Assembly: GCA_964521815.1 (NCBI GenBank)
Contig: CAZFSN010000008.1
Span: 1 to 30,526, forward strand
DNA length: 30,526 nucleotides
Reading direction: 5' to 3'
Origin: JAAEQD01 sp964521815
GTDB lineage: Bacteria; Zixibacteria; MSB-5A5; UBA10806; 4484-95
Below the pieces are notes generated by a model. The model was given only the letters and a program-made list of their open reading frames with translations. It made no database searches and was not told the DNA's origin. Of the stretch, positions 22,524 to 30,069 are shown piece by piece. The stretch's first letter is position 1, and the number at the start of each line of letters is the position of its first letter. Position numbers and translations under genes: made by a program.

Positions 22524-23414
22524 TCAATCATCATCGTTGGCTATTTTTATTACTCCTTGAAGCATTATCACGGCTTGGCCGGCGATCAGTACGCGATGAT
22601 GAAAGCCTTTAGGATCGCTTTTTAATTCAACTATGAGCGCCCCACCCCGTTTCGAAGCCTGGTAGGCCGACATCTTTTTCTTATTGAGCATCATAGACCA
22701 ATATGGGGTTAAAACGGTATGGGCCGCACCGGTGACGGGGTCCTCATTGATACCAAGACTTGGGGCGAAAAACCTCGATATAAAATCATAAGGATCATGC
22801 CCCGGGGCGGTAACGATAATTCCTTTACAGCCGAACGAATCCTCGGCCTGGGCCAGATCACTATAATTTGGAGCTATTTCGCTAATCGCCCGGGATTTAG
22901 TGAATCTAAGGAGCAATATTTTGGTTCGTCGGCATTGGAAAGCCTCTTGAAATAGGCTGTCAAGGTCTCTTTCGTGAAGATTCAAAGTTTTGAAAAAATA
23001 ATCTGGAAGCTCAATGGGCTGCGGATCACCGGCGGGGAAATCAAGCTGGATTAGCTCATCCTGGCGGCTGACCATTAAATCACCGCTTTTAGTGTCAAAG
23101 GTCAGCCTGTCATGATTGAGTTCATAGATTTCGTATAATACTTTGGCTGTTGCCAGAGTGGCATGTCCGCAGAGATCGACCTCCGTTGTTGGAGTAAACC
23201 AGCGCAATTTGAATTTGTAGGCGTCGACTAATTTACCGGCGGTGACAGGGACAGCGAAGGCTGTTTCGGACAAATTCATCTCCGCCGCGATATTTTGCAT
23301 AGTCGGTTCATCAAGGGCGGTATCGGATATACAAACACCGGCCGGATTGCCCTTGAAAGGTTCATTGGTAAAAGAATCCACCTGGAATATCGTGATTGAA
23401 TTAACTTGCTTCAT
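22524..23414 (-). CDS. PhzF-family isomerase/epimerase-like protein
   Basis: A 296-aa member of the PhzF (diaminopimelate epimerase-fold) family. The N-terminal half has VDSFTNEPFKGNPAGVC and the catalytic Glu50 in MNLSETAF; the half-barrel repeat motif DLCGHATLATA and the C-terminal GINEDPVTGAAHTVL are intact. PhzF itself makes phenazines, but most relatives have unknown substrates and no phenazine genes are here, so only the family is claimed. The ATG at 23412-23414 is chosen for AGAGG upstream and for matching the family start; a longer frame begins at 23444. Confidence 0.92.
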   Translation of the reverse strand: MKQVNSITIFQVDSFTNEPFKGNPAGVCISDTALDEPTMQNIAAEMNLSETAFAVPVTAGKLVDAYKFKLRWFTPTTEVDLCGHATLATAKVLYEIYELNHDRLTFDTKSGDLMVSRQDELIQLDFPAGDPQPIELPDYFFKTLNLHERDLDSLFQEAFQCRRTKILLLRFTKSRAISEIAPNYSDLAQAEDSFGCKGIIVTAPGHDPYDFISRFFAPSLGINEDPVTGAAHTVLTPYWSMMLNKKKMSAYQASKRGGALIVELKSDPKGFHHRVLIAGQAVIMLQGVIKIANDDD

Positions 23415-23454
23415 TTTTGCCTCTTTTCCTTTTTCAGATAGCACCTGTGGACTA

Positions 23455-23484
23455 AATATAGCTTCAAGGGATTAAAGCTGTCAA
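23455..23484 (-). promoter_or_regulatory. Promoter of the PhzF-family gene
   Basis: TTGACA (23479-23484), an 18-nt spacer and TATATT (23455-23460) on the minus strand, about 40 nt before the ATG. It is back to back with the plus-strand site at 23492-23520. Confidence 0.6.
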
Positions 23485-23491
23485 AAAAATA

Positions 23492-23520
23492 TTGCGTATT
23501 TCGAAATATTAATGTATATT
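23492..23520 (+). promoter_or_regulatory. Candidate leaderless promoter of the small lipoprotein
   Basis: TTGCGT (23492-23497, weak), a 17-nt spacer and TATATT (23515-23520) on the plus strand end only 6 nt before the ATG at 23527. Transcription would begin at about the start codon. AAGG at 23522-23525 is too close to act as a normal ribosome site. Confidence 0.4.
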
Positions 23521-23526
23521 TAAGGC

Positions 23527-23949
23527 ATGTTGAGCCGTTTTGCCAAAATTTGTTTAGCGGCATTTTGTATTTTAACCCTCATATATGCCTGCGGCGATAA
23601 ATCCACCGAACCGGAAGTGCTTTCCAGCGGAAAAATAACTTTTAATAATTCCAGCTACTATACAGTAATTCTAACCACAATGATTCAAAGCCGACCAGGA
23701 AATACGGCAACCGGTAATTTGGACCGTCAAATGCCCCCAAATTTCAGACTTGATATTAATAATTTGCTGGATGGCGGATTCATATTTCCCGGAGGAGATA
23801 ATGTCACTATCCACTTTGAATCGCTGGCCCGCCAGCCGGATAATCCGGACTTGCCTTTGTTTACACGGGTCGTAGCGCTGACCGTAAATGGATTACAGAA
23901 TGTTCGTATAAAAGGCCAAAACGGCGAATACGATATCGGCGGCAGTTAA
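23527..23949 (+). CDS. Small lipoprotein of unknown function
   Basis: 140 aa. The N-terminus has a basic start, a hydrophobic run and a lipobox ending LIYAC, so Cys22 is the likely acylation site. The next residues (GDKSTEPE) form the usual flexible tether, and the short mature part is predicted by eye to be beta-rich. No family is recognised. It is probably anchored in the outer membrane. It is divergent from the PhzF-family gene and separated by 213 bp from the next gene. Confidence 0.75.
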   Translation: MLSRFAKICLAAFCILTLIYACGDKSTEPEVLSSGKITFNNSSYYTVILTTMIQSRPGNTATGNLDRQMPPNFRLDINNLLDGGFIFPGGDNVTIHFESLARQPDNPDLPLFTRVVALTVNGLQNVRIKGQNGEYDIGGS

Positions 23950-24035
23950 GCTTTCACTTAATCAATTATTATTCAATTCTTAACTAACAGTATACAATCA
24001 ACAAACAAAGATTTTTAAGCTTATAATTGGATTAT

Positions 24036-24065
24036 TTGAAGTTGCATTTCTTTTAGCTGTATATT
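24036..24065 (+). promoter_or_regulatory. Candidate promoter for the B12-binding protein
   Basis: TTGAAG (24036-24041, 4/6), an 18-nt spacer and TATATT (24060-24065). The leader of about 90 nt carries a 7-bp hairpin, ATTGGGC (24099-24105) with GCCCGAT (24115-24121). Nothing in it resembles a cobalamin riboswitch. Confidence 0.4.
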
Positions 24066-24162
24066 ATTATCTAAAAATCGAATGAGCTTATAAGCGATAT
24101 TGGGCTTGATTGACGCCCGATTCGTACGAGCGCTGATTCTATTTGATTTGTAGAGGGTGGTT

Positions 24163-24576
24163 ATGACAAAGAAATGGAGAATTCTACTGGCCAAACCAGG
24201 TCTTGACGGACATGACCGGGGAATCAAGGTAATTGCGGCGGCCTTGCGGGATGCCGGTTTTGAGGTAATCTATACCGGTTTAAGGCAAACGCCCCAGCAA
24301 GTTGTAGCGGCGGCTATTCAGGAAGATGTCGACGCCATCGGCTTATCCATTCTTTCGGGCGCACATATGACCTTGTTTCCGGCTGTCATTGATGGTCTGA
24401 AAAAAGCCGGAGCCGATAAGATGCTGTTGTTTGGCGGAGGCATAATAGCCGAATCCGACGCACAGAAGCTAAAGGCTCTGGGAGTAGGCGAACTCTTTAC
24501 GCCGGGCGCTACGACCGAGGAGATTATTCAATATCTGAATAGCAATTTAAAAGAAAAAAAAGAGAAAATACTATAA
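24163..24576 (+). CDS. Cobalamin-binding subunit, methylmalonyl-CoA mutase type
   Basis: A stand-alone 137-aa B12-binding domain. The DxHxxG motif is DGHDRG at 15-20, with His17 as the cobalt ligand. The other cobalamin-loop motifs, SILSGAHMTL and GGGIIAESDAQKLKALGV, are present. This is the C-terminal domain of methylmalonyl-CoA mutase, which as a separate small subunit pairs with a large subunit encoded elsewhere; none is in the window. The related isobutyryl- or ethylmalonyl-type mutases use the same domain. The ATG at 24163 has AGAGGG 5 nt upstream, better than the GTG at 24157. The acyl-CoA dehydrogenase follows after 16 nt, so they form an operon. Confidence 0.92.
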   Translation: MTKKWRILLAKPGLDGHDRGIKVIAAALRDAGFEVIYTGLRQTPQQVVAAAIQEDVDAIGLSILSGAHMTLFPAVIDGLKKAGADKMLLFGGGIIAESDAQKLKALGVGELFTPGATTEEIIQYLNSNLKEKKEKIL

Positions 24577-24592
24577 ATACCAAGGAGTGGAA

Positions 24593-25777
24593 ATGAACAG
24601 GTATAATGTCGATGACAGACAACAGGCGATACGGGATAAGGTAACCGAATTCGCGGAAAAATATATAAAACCGGTCAGCAAGGAGCTTGACCATCGTGAT
24701 GACCCGGATCGTTTCGCGTTGGATCTCTACAAAAAATTAGGCCAGGCCGGCTTTATCGGCTTAAACACCCCGGCTGAATTAGGCGGTGGGGGTAAATCCA
24801 ATATCGAATATATTACATTAATCGAAGAGCTTTGCTACCATGACCCGGCGGCTTGCCTTCTAAACGCTGTCGGCGAACTGGCTACTTATCCGATCGTCCA
24901 TTTCGGTAGTGAGGAACAAAAGAAAAAATATGTCCCCAAATGCGTAACCGGCGAGATTATTCCCTCATTCTGCCTGACCGAACCGGCCGCCGGTTCCGAT
25001 GCGGCTAACCAATCCACCACCGCCGTGCTCGATGGCGATGAGTACGTGATTAACGGCGAAAAGATATTTATCATGCACGGCGACGTGGCCGATCTGTTCG
25101 TACTGTTTTTGAAAATCGTCGATCCCGAATCCGAAGCCGAAGGCAAAGCCTCCAAAAAGGTCTCGGCGATAATTGTCGAAGCACGTCAAAAAGGCAAACT
25201 GGTTGATGGTATTAAAGTCGCTACCCTGAAGAAAAAGATGGGTATGAGAGCCGCCACCACCGGCCGAATCTGGTTTAACAATTTGAGAGTGCCCAAAGAA
25301 AACCTGTTAAATGAAAAAGGCAAAGGATTCAGAATCGCCATGAATACCCTTGACAGCGCCCGTATCGGTGTCGCCGCCCAGGGTCTGGGTATTGCCCAAC
25401 GGGCTTTGGATGAATCGATAGATTATTCCAAGAAAAGAGTCTGTTTCGGATCGCCTATTGCCAAGTATCAGGCGACTCAATGGAAAATAGCCGATATGTC
25501 AACCCAGGTCGAGGCCGCCCGCTTGATGACTTATAAGGCCGCCCAGATGAAAGACCAGGGCATAAAGTATTCATTGGAAGCGGCCCAGGCCAAATTATTC
25601 TGTACCGAGGTTTCCAATTTCTGTGTCAATCACGCCATGCAGATACACGGCGGCTATGGCTATATCGGCGAATTCTCGCCTATCGAGAAACTGTACCGCG
25701 ACCAGCGCGTCATAGAAATCTATGAGGGCACATCCGAGGTGCAAAGGATGGTTATCGCCGGTACGGTGCTAAGATAA
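24593..25777 (+). CDS. Acyl-CoA dehydrogenase (first of three)
   Basis: A 394-aa FAD enzyme that makes the 2,3-double bond in an acyl-CoA. The N-terminal helical domain, the beta domain with LTEPAAGSDA, and the C-terminal domain with MQIHGGYGYIGEF and the catalytic Glu in IYEGTSEVQRMVIA are all present. A charged insert of about a dozen residues (PESEAEGKASKK) sits in the beta domain. The acyl chain preferred is not readable. The ATG at 24593 has AAGGAG 5 nt upstream. It is co-transcribed with the B12 protein, which hints at branched- or odd-chain acyl-CoA turnover. Confidence 0.95.
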   Translation: MNRYNVDDRQQAIRDKVTEFAEKYIKPVSKELDHRDDPDRFALDLYKKLGQAGFIGLNTPAELGGGGKSNIEYITLIEELCYHDPAACLLNAVGELATYPIVHFGSEEQKKKYVPKCVTGEIIPSFCLTEPAAGSDAANQSTTAVLDGDEYVINGEKIFIMHGDVADLFVLFLKIVDPESEAEGKASKKVSAIIVEARQKGKLVDGIKVATLKKKMGMRAATTGRIWFNNLRVPKENLLNEKGKGFRIAMNTLDSARIGVAAQGLGIAQRALDESIDYSKKRVCFGSPIAKYQATQWKIADMSTQVEAARLMTYKAAQMKDQGIKYSLEAAQAKLFCTEVSNFCVNHAMQIHGGYGYIGEFSPIEKLYRDQRVIEIYEGTSEVQRMVIAGTVLR

Positions 25778-25801
25778 CAAATATCGAATAGTAAATAATA
25801 G

Positions 25802-25836
25802 CCCCTGCGATTTAATCGATCGCGGGGGTTTTGTTT
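25802..25836 (+). terminator. Rho-independent terminator, plus strand
   Basis: CCCCTGCGAT and ATCGCGGGGG form a 10-bp stem (one T-G) around a 7-nt loop, followed by TTTTGTTT. It ends the B12/acyl-CoA dehydrogenase operon 24 nt past its stop. Confidence 0.9.
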
Positions 25837-25868
25837 AAAGGACGTACGAAGATATACCTGAAAATTCG

Positions 25869-26936
25869 ATGAAACTATTGATAAAAAACCCGGCCTTTAA
25901 TTCTTTTCGCTGTAATTTGCTTTATCTATGGCGGTTTATCGCGACTATTTCGTTTCGCAAAGTTTTTAATTTCTATCTGAACCATTTTGAGTATAAGCGT
26001 TCTGTCGTGAAATTAAAATCTCTACCGCCCCAGGTCATTATCGATATTACTAATATTTGCAATCTTAAATGCCCCCTCTGCCCTACCGGCCTGGGCTTAA
26101 TCGACAGAAGCAAGGGCAGAATGAGTTTTGAGTTGTATGAGGATCTCCTCGACCAGTTGAAAACCAAAACCCAGGTTATCCATCTTTACAACTGGGGCGA
26201 ACCGTTGCTTCTAAAGGATTTTCCGCGCTATTGCGAGATTGCCCGGCATAAAGGATTCGTTGTTTCCACCAGCAGTAATCTATCGATGAAACTGGATCAA
26301 CAACAGGTTATCGATATAATCAATTCGGGGCTTGACAGATTGATCGTATCATTCGACGGTTTGACAGAACGGACATACAATATGTACCGTCTGGGCGGAG
26401 ACTATAAACGGCTATTGGAAAATCTGGAATTATTTATCCAAACGAAAAAATCGTTGAGGAAAAAATATCCCCTGATTGTCATCCAATTTGTCAGACATAA
26501 AGGCAATCAGACGGAAATTGCCGACCTGGCGAACACGTGCTATAAACTGGGCGCGGATAAATTCCAGGTAGTAGATATATTGCTTCCGTTCGGCCAGGGA
26601 AAGGATCCTGTTTTGATTGAACGGTGGATAACCGAGGATAGGTTGCATACAAAAAATGAAGGCTTCGAATTTAGACAGAGTGATCTTGGCAAGGTTTGTG
26701 AACATCTTTGGAAATACCCGGTTATCAACCACGATGGCTCTATATCACCTTGTTGTTTTGTTTATTTAACCAATGCTGACATGGGTAAAATAAATCAGTC
26801 CAGCTTTATAGCCGCATGGAATAGCGAAAAATACCAAACCGCCAGGAAGATGTTCGCTGAAAGAAAGATAGTCGACTGCCCGCCCTGTTCAGGTTGTTCT
26901 TTATTGAAATCATATTTAGATGAAGTAAAACATTAG
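25869..26936 (+). CDS. Radical SAM/SPASM domain protein of unknown function
   Basis: 355 aa. The iron-sulfur motif CNLKCPLC (C64, C68, C71) begins the radical SAM barrel. A C-terminal SPASM-like region, with cysteines in SPCCF and near DCPPCSGC, would hold auxiliary clusters. The first ~50 residues are basic and hydrophobic. SPASM proteins modify peptides, other proteins or small molecules; no precursor peptide is seen on either side. There is no ribosome site before the ATG. A weak TTGTTT-16-TATACC at 25831-25858 would give a nearly leaderless mRNA. It is flanked by terminators, so it is transcribed alone. Confidence 0.9.
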   Translation: MKLLIKNPAFNSFRCNLLYLWRFIATISFRKVFNFYLNHFEYKRSVVKLKSLPPQVIIDITNICNLKCPLCPTGLGLIDRSKGRMSFELYEDLLDQLKTKTQVIHLYNWGEPLLLKDFPRYCEIARHKGFVVSTSSNLSMKLDQQQVIDIINSGLDRLIVSFDGLTERTYNMYRLGGDYKRLLENLELFIQTKKSLRKKYPLIVIQFVRHKGNQTEIADLANTCYKLGADKFQVVDILLPFGQGKDPVLIERWITEDRLHTKNEGFEFRQSDLGKVCEHLWKYPVINHDGSISPCCFVYLTNADMGKINQSSFIAAWNSEKYQTARKMFAERKIVDCPPCSGCSLLKSYLDEVKH

Positions 26937-26938
26937 GC

Positions 26939-26983
26939 AAAAAATTGCCGCGAAGAATCAAAAAATTCGATCCTCCGCGGCAA
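26939..26983 (-). terminator. Rho-independent terminator, minus strand
   Basis: Arms 26945-26959 and 26969-26983 pair at 13 of 15 positions (core TTGCCGCG/CGCGGCAA), and six T follow on the minus strand (26944-26939). It ends the DinB-family gene. The radical SAM gene also stops just upstream, but the plus strand has no T-run. Confidence 0.85.
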
Positions 26984-27008
26984 ACGGAAACCCCCACAAC
27001 TATTTCTA

Positions 27009-27566
27009 TCAGCGCACTGTTAACACAGATTTCAAACTATCCAACAAAACCTTACCGGTACTGTTTTTCTTCCTGGTCGCTAATTTAAGCCTGTTTTTCG
27101 ATGATGCCAGACTGTCAGTTAAGCTTATCAGGTAATTAATTTGTCCCACATGATAGGTTTCGTGAATATAGCCGTTTATAAGATATTTGCCGATATTATC
27201 ATAAGCGCCCCAAACTTGCTGGCTGAGAAGATCCGCGCCCCCATTATTAATATGAGTCACTAATTGACTGCCGAATTTCGATAACAATTCCATAAGATAA
27301 TCCGAATGCGGGTATTGAGACGGGTCAGGCAGAGGTTTTGTACCGGAGGAAAATAGGCTTTGCAAATCGAGGATTTTCGGCGACTCCCCTAGTAGTTCTA
27401 ACACGCTGGCTCGCGAAACCACGATATGGCCCAAAATCCAGATTATCGGATTATGCCTCTGATTCGGCCTGATAAATAATTTCGCCTTATCCATCGGGAT
27501 AATATGCTTCATCAGGTAGCCGGTGTTATATTTAAACAGGTCTGATATTAAGTTTTCGGTTTTCAT
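27009..27566 (-). CDS. DinB-family metal-binding four-helix protein
   Basis: A 185-aa DinB/YfiT-like protein. The metal triad is His47 (WILGHIV) with His135 and His139 (HETYHVGQINYL), the usual pattern for this divalent-metal four-helix bundle. Members include thiol-dependent transferases and damage-induced proteins of unknown activity, so the function is open. The ATG at 27564-27566 is chosen for AAGGAGG directly upstream; a longer frame starts at 27605. A 16-bp dyad lies upstream. Confidence 0.85.
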   Translation of the reverse strand: MKTENLISDLFKYNTGYLMKHIIPMDKAKLFIRPNQRHNPIIWILGHIVVSRASVLELLGESPKILDLQSLFSSGTKPLPDPSQYPHSDYLMELLSKFGSQLVTHINNGGADLLSQQVWGAYDNIGKYLINGYIHETYHVGQINYLISLTDSLASSKNRLKLATRKKNSTGKVLLDSLKSVLTVR

Positions 27567-27584
27567 ATTGCCTCCTTTTCTCAG

Positions 27585-27600
27585 TTTACAAACATGTAAA
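27585..27600. promoter_or_regulatory. Perfect 16-bp dyad upstream of the DinB-family gene
   Basis: TTTACA (27585-27590) and TGTAAA (27595-27600) with a 4-nt centre, about 20 nt upstream of the ATG. It could be a repressor operator or a small mRNA hairpin before the ribosome site. No regulator gene is adjacent. Confidence 0.4.
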
Positions 27601-27877
27601 TTCAATGCCAGAAACGTTTATTTCTGGAACATTAGTTTTAATCTTTTAACAAACAACATCTTATAGAAAATGCATTATGGCTTAAACTAACTTTCTAAAT
27701 AAGAAAAACGCTAAAATTATGGTTCAGAAGTCGCTCATTGCGCATTAATCGCACAGGCAATCTGCCAGAAATAGTATAATTGGCGAGTCATTTCGTGGTG
27801 GATAAATTTCCGTATATATAGGTTCAGTGAATTTTATTTTAATTAATTCACGGAAATAAAGTGTCGCACCATTTTCC

Positions 27878-27906
27878 TTTACTTCTAATTTCATATTATT
27901 TATAAT
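27878..27906 (+). promoter_or_regulatory. Candidate promoter of the hydroxyacyl-CoA/acyl-CoA dehydrogenase operon
   Basis: TTTACT (27878-27883, 4/6), a 17-nt spacer and a perfect TATAAT (27901-27906) on the plus strand. The leader of about 85 nt contains the hairpin at 27946-27968. Confidence 0.5.
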
Positions 27907-27999
27907 ATTTTCTGAAGATTGTGAAAAAGTTCGCTAATTGGCTGAAAGCGATGTTCTTTCAATCGCTTGAGTCTTGTCGCATAACATATTGGAGGCATC

Positions 28000-28854
28000 G
28001 TGAATATATTGAAAGTAGCGGTTATCGGCGGCGGAACAATGGGCAACGGCATCGCCCATGTTTTCGCGCAAAACGGATATGATACTACTCTGGTCGAAAC
28101 TAAAAAGGAATACCTTGATCGGGCAATGGCTTTTATTAAAAGTAATCTCGAACGGCAGGCCAAAAAAGGCACTATCGAAGCCAAAGATATTTCAACCACC
28201 ATAAGCCGAATAACCCCCACCCTGAAATTGGATGATGCCAGGAATTCGGACCTGGTCGTCGAGGCCGCTTATGAAGATATGAATGTTAAAAAGGAAATTT
28301 TTCTTACGCTCGATAAAATCTGCCCTAAGGATACTATATTGGCCACTAATACATCATCTTTATCGATCACCGCGATAACATCAAACACCAAAAGGCCGGA
28401 TAAGGTTATCGGGATGCATTTCATGAATCCGGTACCGATCATGAAGCTGGTTGAACTGATCCGCGGCCTGGCAACATCCGATGATACGTTCACTGTTATC
28501 CGGGAGCTCTGTATTAAGCTGGGTAAGACTCCGGTTGAGGTCAGCGATTTCCCCGGTTTCGTCTCCAATCGTATCTTGATGCCGATGATCAACGAGGCCG
28601 CTTTTTGCCTGATGGAAGGTGTTGCCAAAGAAGAAGATATCGATACGGTCATGAAACTGGGTATGAACCATCCCATGGGGCCGCTGACGCTGGCCGATTA
28701 TATCGGGTTGGATGTCTGCCTGGCGATCATGGAAGTATTATACAACGGCTATAAAGATTCCAAGTATCGCCCCTGCCCGCTTCTGTGGAAAATGGTTCAA
28801 GCCGGTTATCTGGGACGCAAAACCGGCAAAGGTTTTTACGAATATAACAAATAA
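28000..28854 (+). CDS. 3-hydroxybutyryl-CoA / 3-hydroxyacyl-CoA dehydrogenase
   Basis: A 284-aa NAD-dependent enzyme that interconverts 3-hydroxyacyl-CoA and 3-ketoacyl-CoA, the short stand-alone form. The Rossmann motif GGGTMGNGIAHVFA is at 10-23, and the catalytic His140 is in GMHFMNPVP, with its partner Glu152 in KLVELIRG. The C-terminal helical domain ends in the family's GRKTGKGFYEY. The start is GTG at 28000 with GGAGG 4 nt upstream. An acyl-CoA dehydrogenase follows after 22 nt. The pair fits either beta-oxidation or the reverse butyryl-CoA route; thiolase and crotonase genes are not in view. Confidence 0.95.
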   Translation: MNILKVAVIGGGTMGNGIAHVFAQNGYDTTLVETKKEYLDRAMAFIKSNLERQAKKGTIEAKDISTTISRITPTLKLDDARNSDLVVEAAYEDMNVKKEIFLTLDKICPKDTILATNTSSLSITAITSNTKRPDKVIGMHFMNPVPIMKLVELIRGLATSDDTFTVIRELCIKLGKTPVEVSDFPGFVSNRILMPMINEAAFCLMEGVAKEEDIDTVMKLGMNHPMGPLTLADYIGLDVCLAIMEVLYNGYKDSKYRPCPLLWKMVQAGYLGRKTGKGFYEYNK

Positions 28855-28876
28855 TAATAATCAAGGATGGTAAGAA

Positions 28877-30022
28877 ATGGATTTTGAACTTGGTGAAGAT
28901 CAAAAATTGATGGCGGAAGCGGCGCGCGAATTCGCCGAGAAAAAGCTAATGCCGATCGCCGAGAAGATGGACGAAGAAGAGGTCGTGCCTCCGGAAATTT
29001 ACGCCGAATTGGCCGAACTGGGCTATTTCGGGATGCTTCTACCCGAGGATTTCGGCGGACTGGATCTCGATACACTATCGTATGCCTGCGCTATGGAGGA
29101 GCTGGCTCGCGGGTCGGCCTCGGTGGAGGTTGGCCTGTCGGTGCACAATTCACTTTGCTGTCGGGCTATTTATGAATTCGGCTCCGATCATCTGAAGAAG
29201 AAATATTTAGAAGACATGGCCAGCGGTGAAAAAATCGGCGCCTATTGCCTGACTGAACCCGGTTCCGGTACCGATGCCGGCGCCATGAAAACAACCGCGA
29301 CGGAAAGCGGTGATAGCTATGTTCTAAACGGCACGAAATCGTTTATAACCTCGGCAGGCTTTGCCAAGGTGTTTATCGTATTCGCGCTCACCGATAAATC
29401 GCTCGGCCCGAAAGGGGTTTCCTGTTTCGTAGTCGATAGCGGCACGCCCGGTTTGAATATCGGCGCTAAAGAGAAGAAGATGGGCATGAAACCATCTGAC
29501 ACCCGCGAAGTTTCCTTTATCGATTGCAAAATACCCAAAGACAATCTTATCGGCGAAAAGAACAAGGGATTCAAAATCGCCTTAAGCCTTCTGGACAACG
29601 GCCGGGTCGGTATTGCCGCTCAGGCTCTGGGTATAGCTCAAGCGGCATTCGAGGAAGCTTTCAAATACGCTCACGAACGCGAGCAGTTCGGTCAGCCAAT
29701 CGCGAATTTCCAGGCGATTCAATTCAAGCTGTCGGATATGGCGATGAAAATCGAAGCCTCACGCCTGCTGGTACATAAAGCGGCAGTGCTGAAAGATCAG
29801 GGGCGCGCCTCCAAGTATTGTTCGATGGCCAAGCTGTTTGCCTCGGAAACTGCCAACTGGGTAGCCAATCAGGCGGTGCAGATTCACGGCGGCTATGGCT
29901 ATGTTAAAGAATACGCGGTGGAAAGATATTTCCGCGACGCGCGCGTGACCGAGATTTATGAGGGTACATCGGAAGCTCAGCGGATGGTGATTTATCGCAA
30001 TCTCGATAAGAAGGGCAATTGA
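28877..30022 (+). CDS. Acyl-CoA dehydrogenase (second of three, short-chain type)
   Basis: 381 aa, the size of butyryl-CoA dehydrogenases. It has YCLTEPGSGTDAGAM in the FAD/substrate domain, VQIHGGYGYVKEY, and the catalytic Glu in IYEGTSEAQRMVIYR. With the hydroxybutyryl-CoA dehydrogenase next door, a short-chain substrate is likely but not proven. The ATG has AAGGATGG about 10 nt upstream. The third dehydrogenase follows after 47 nt. Confidence 0.96.
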   Translation: MDFELGEDQKLMAEAAREFAEKKLMPIAEKMDEEEVVPPEIYAELAELGYFGMLLPEDFGGLDLDTLSYACAMEELARGSASVEVGLSVHNSLCCRAIYEFGSDHLKKKYLEDMASGEKIGAYCLTEPGSGTDAGAMKTTATESGDSYVLNGTKSFITSAGFAKVFIVFALTDKSLGPKGVSCFVVDSGTPGLNIGAKEKKMGMKPSDTREVSFIDCKIPKDNLIGEKNKGFKIALSLLDNGRVGIAAQALGIAQAAFEEAFKYAHEREQFGQPIANFQAIQFKLSDMAMKIEASRLLVHKAAVLKDQGRASKYCSMAKLFASETANWVANQAVQIHGGYGYVKEYAVERYFRDARVTEIYEGTSEAQRMVIYRNLDKKGN

Positions 30023-30069
30023 GCAATCGTAAATTTGACAATCAGACATTTAAAAGTTTAGGATAAATT

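Larger units (their letters stand above)
27567..27999. other. 433-bp gene-free region with several hairpins
   Basis: No reading frame with a ribosome site is visible. Inverted repeats are seen at 27608-27627 (CCAGAAA/TTTCTGG), at 27806-27857 (ATTTCC/GGAAAT outer arms with GTGAATT/AATTCAC inside) and at 27946-27968 (AAGCGAT/ATCGCTT). None has a T-run. The right part holds the promoter for the plus-strand gene at 28000. Confidence 0.5.

Noticed and set aside
22524..23414. Phenazine biosynthesis
   Set aside because: Only the PhzF fold is present; no other phz gene is in the window and most family members are not phenazine enzymes.
24018..24093. Direct repeat AGCTTATAA before the B12-binding gene
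   Set aside because: Nine bases in AT-rich DNA, one pair only; no further copies seen.
24066..24162. Cobalamin riboswitch in the leader of the B12-binding protein
   Set aside because: The leader is under 100 nt and lacks the B12-box-like core; only a simple 7-bp hairpin is present.
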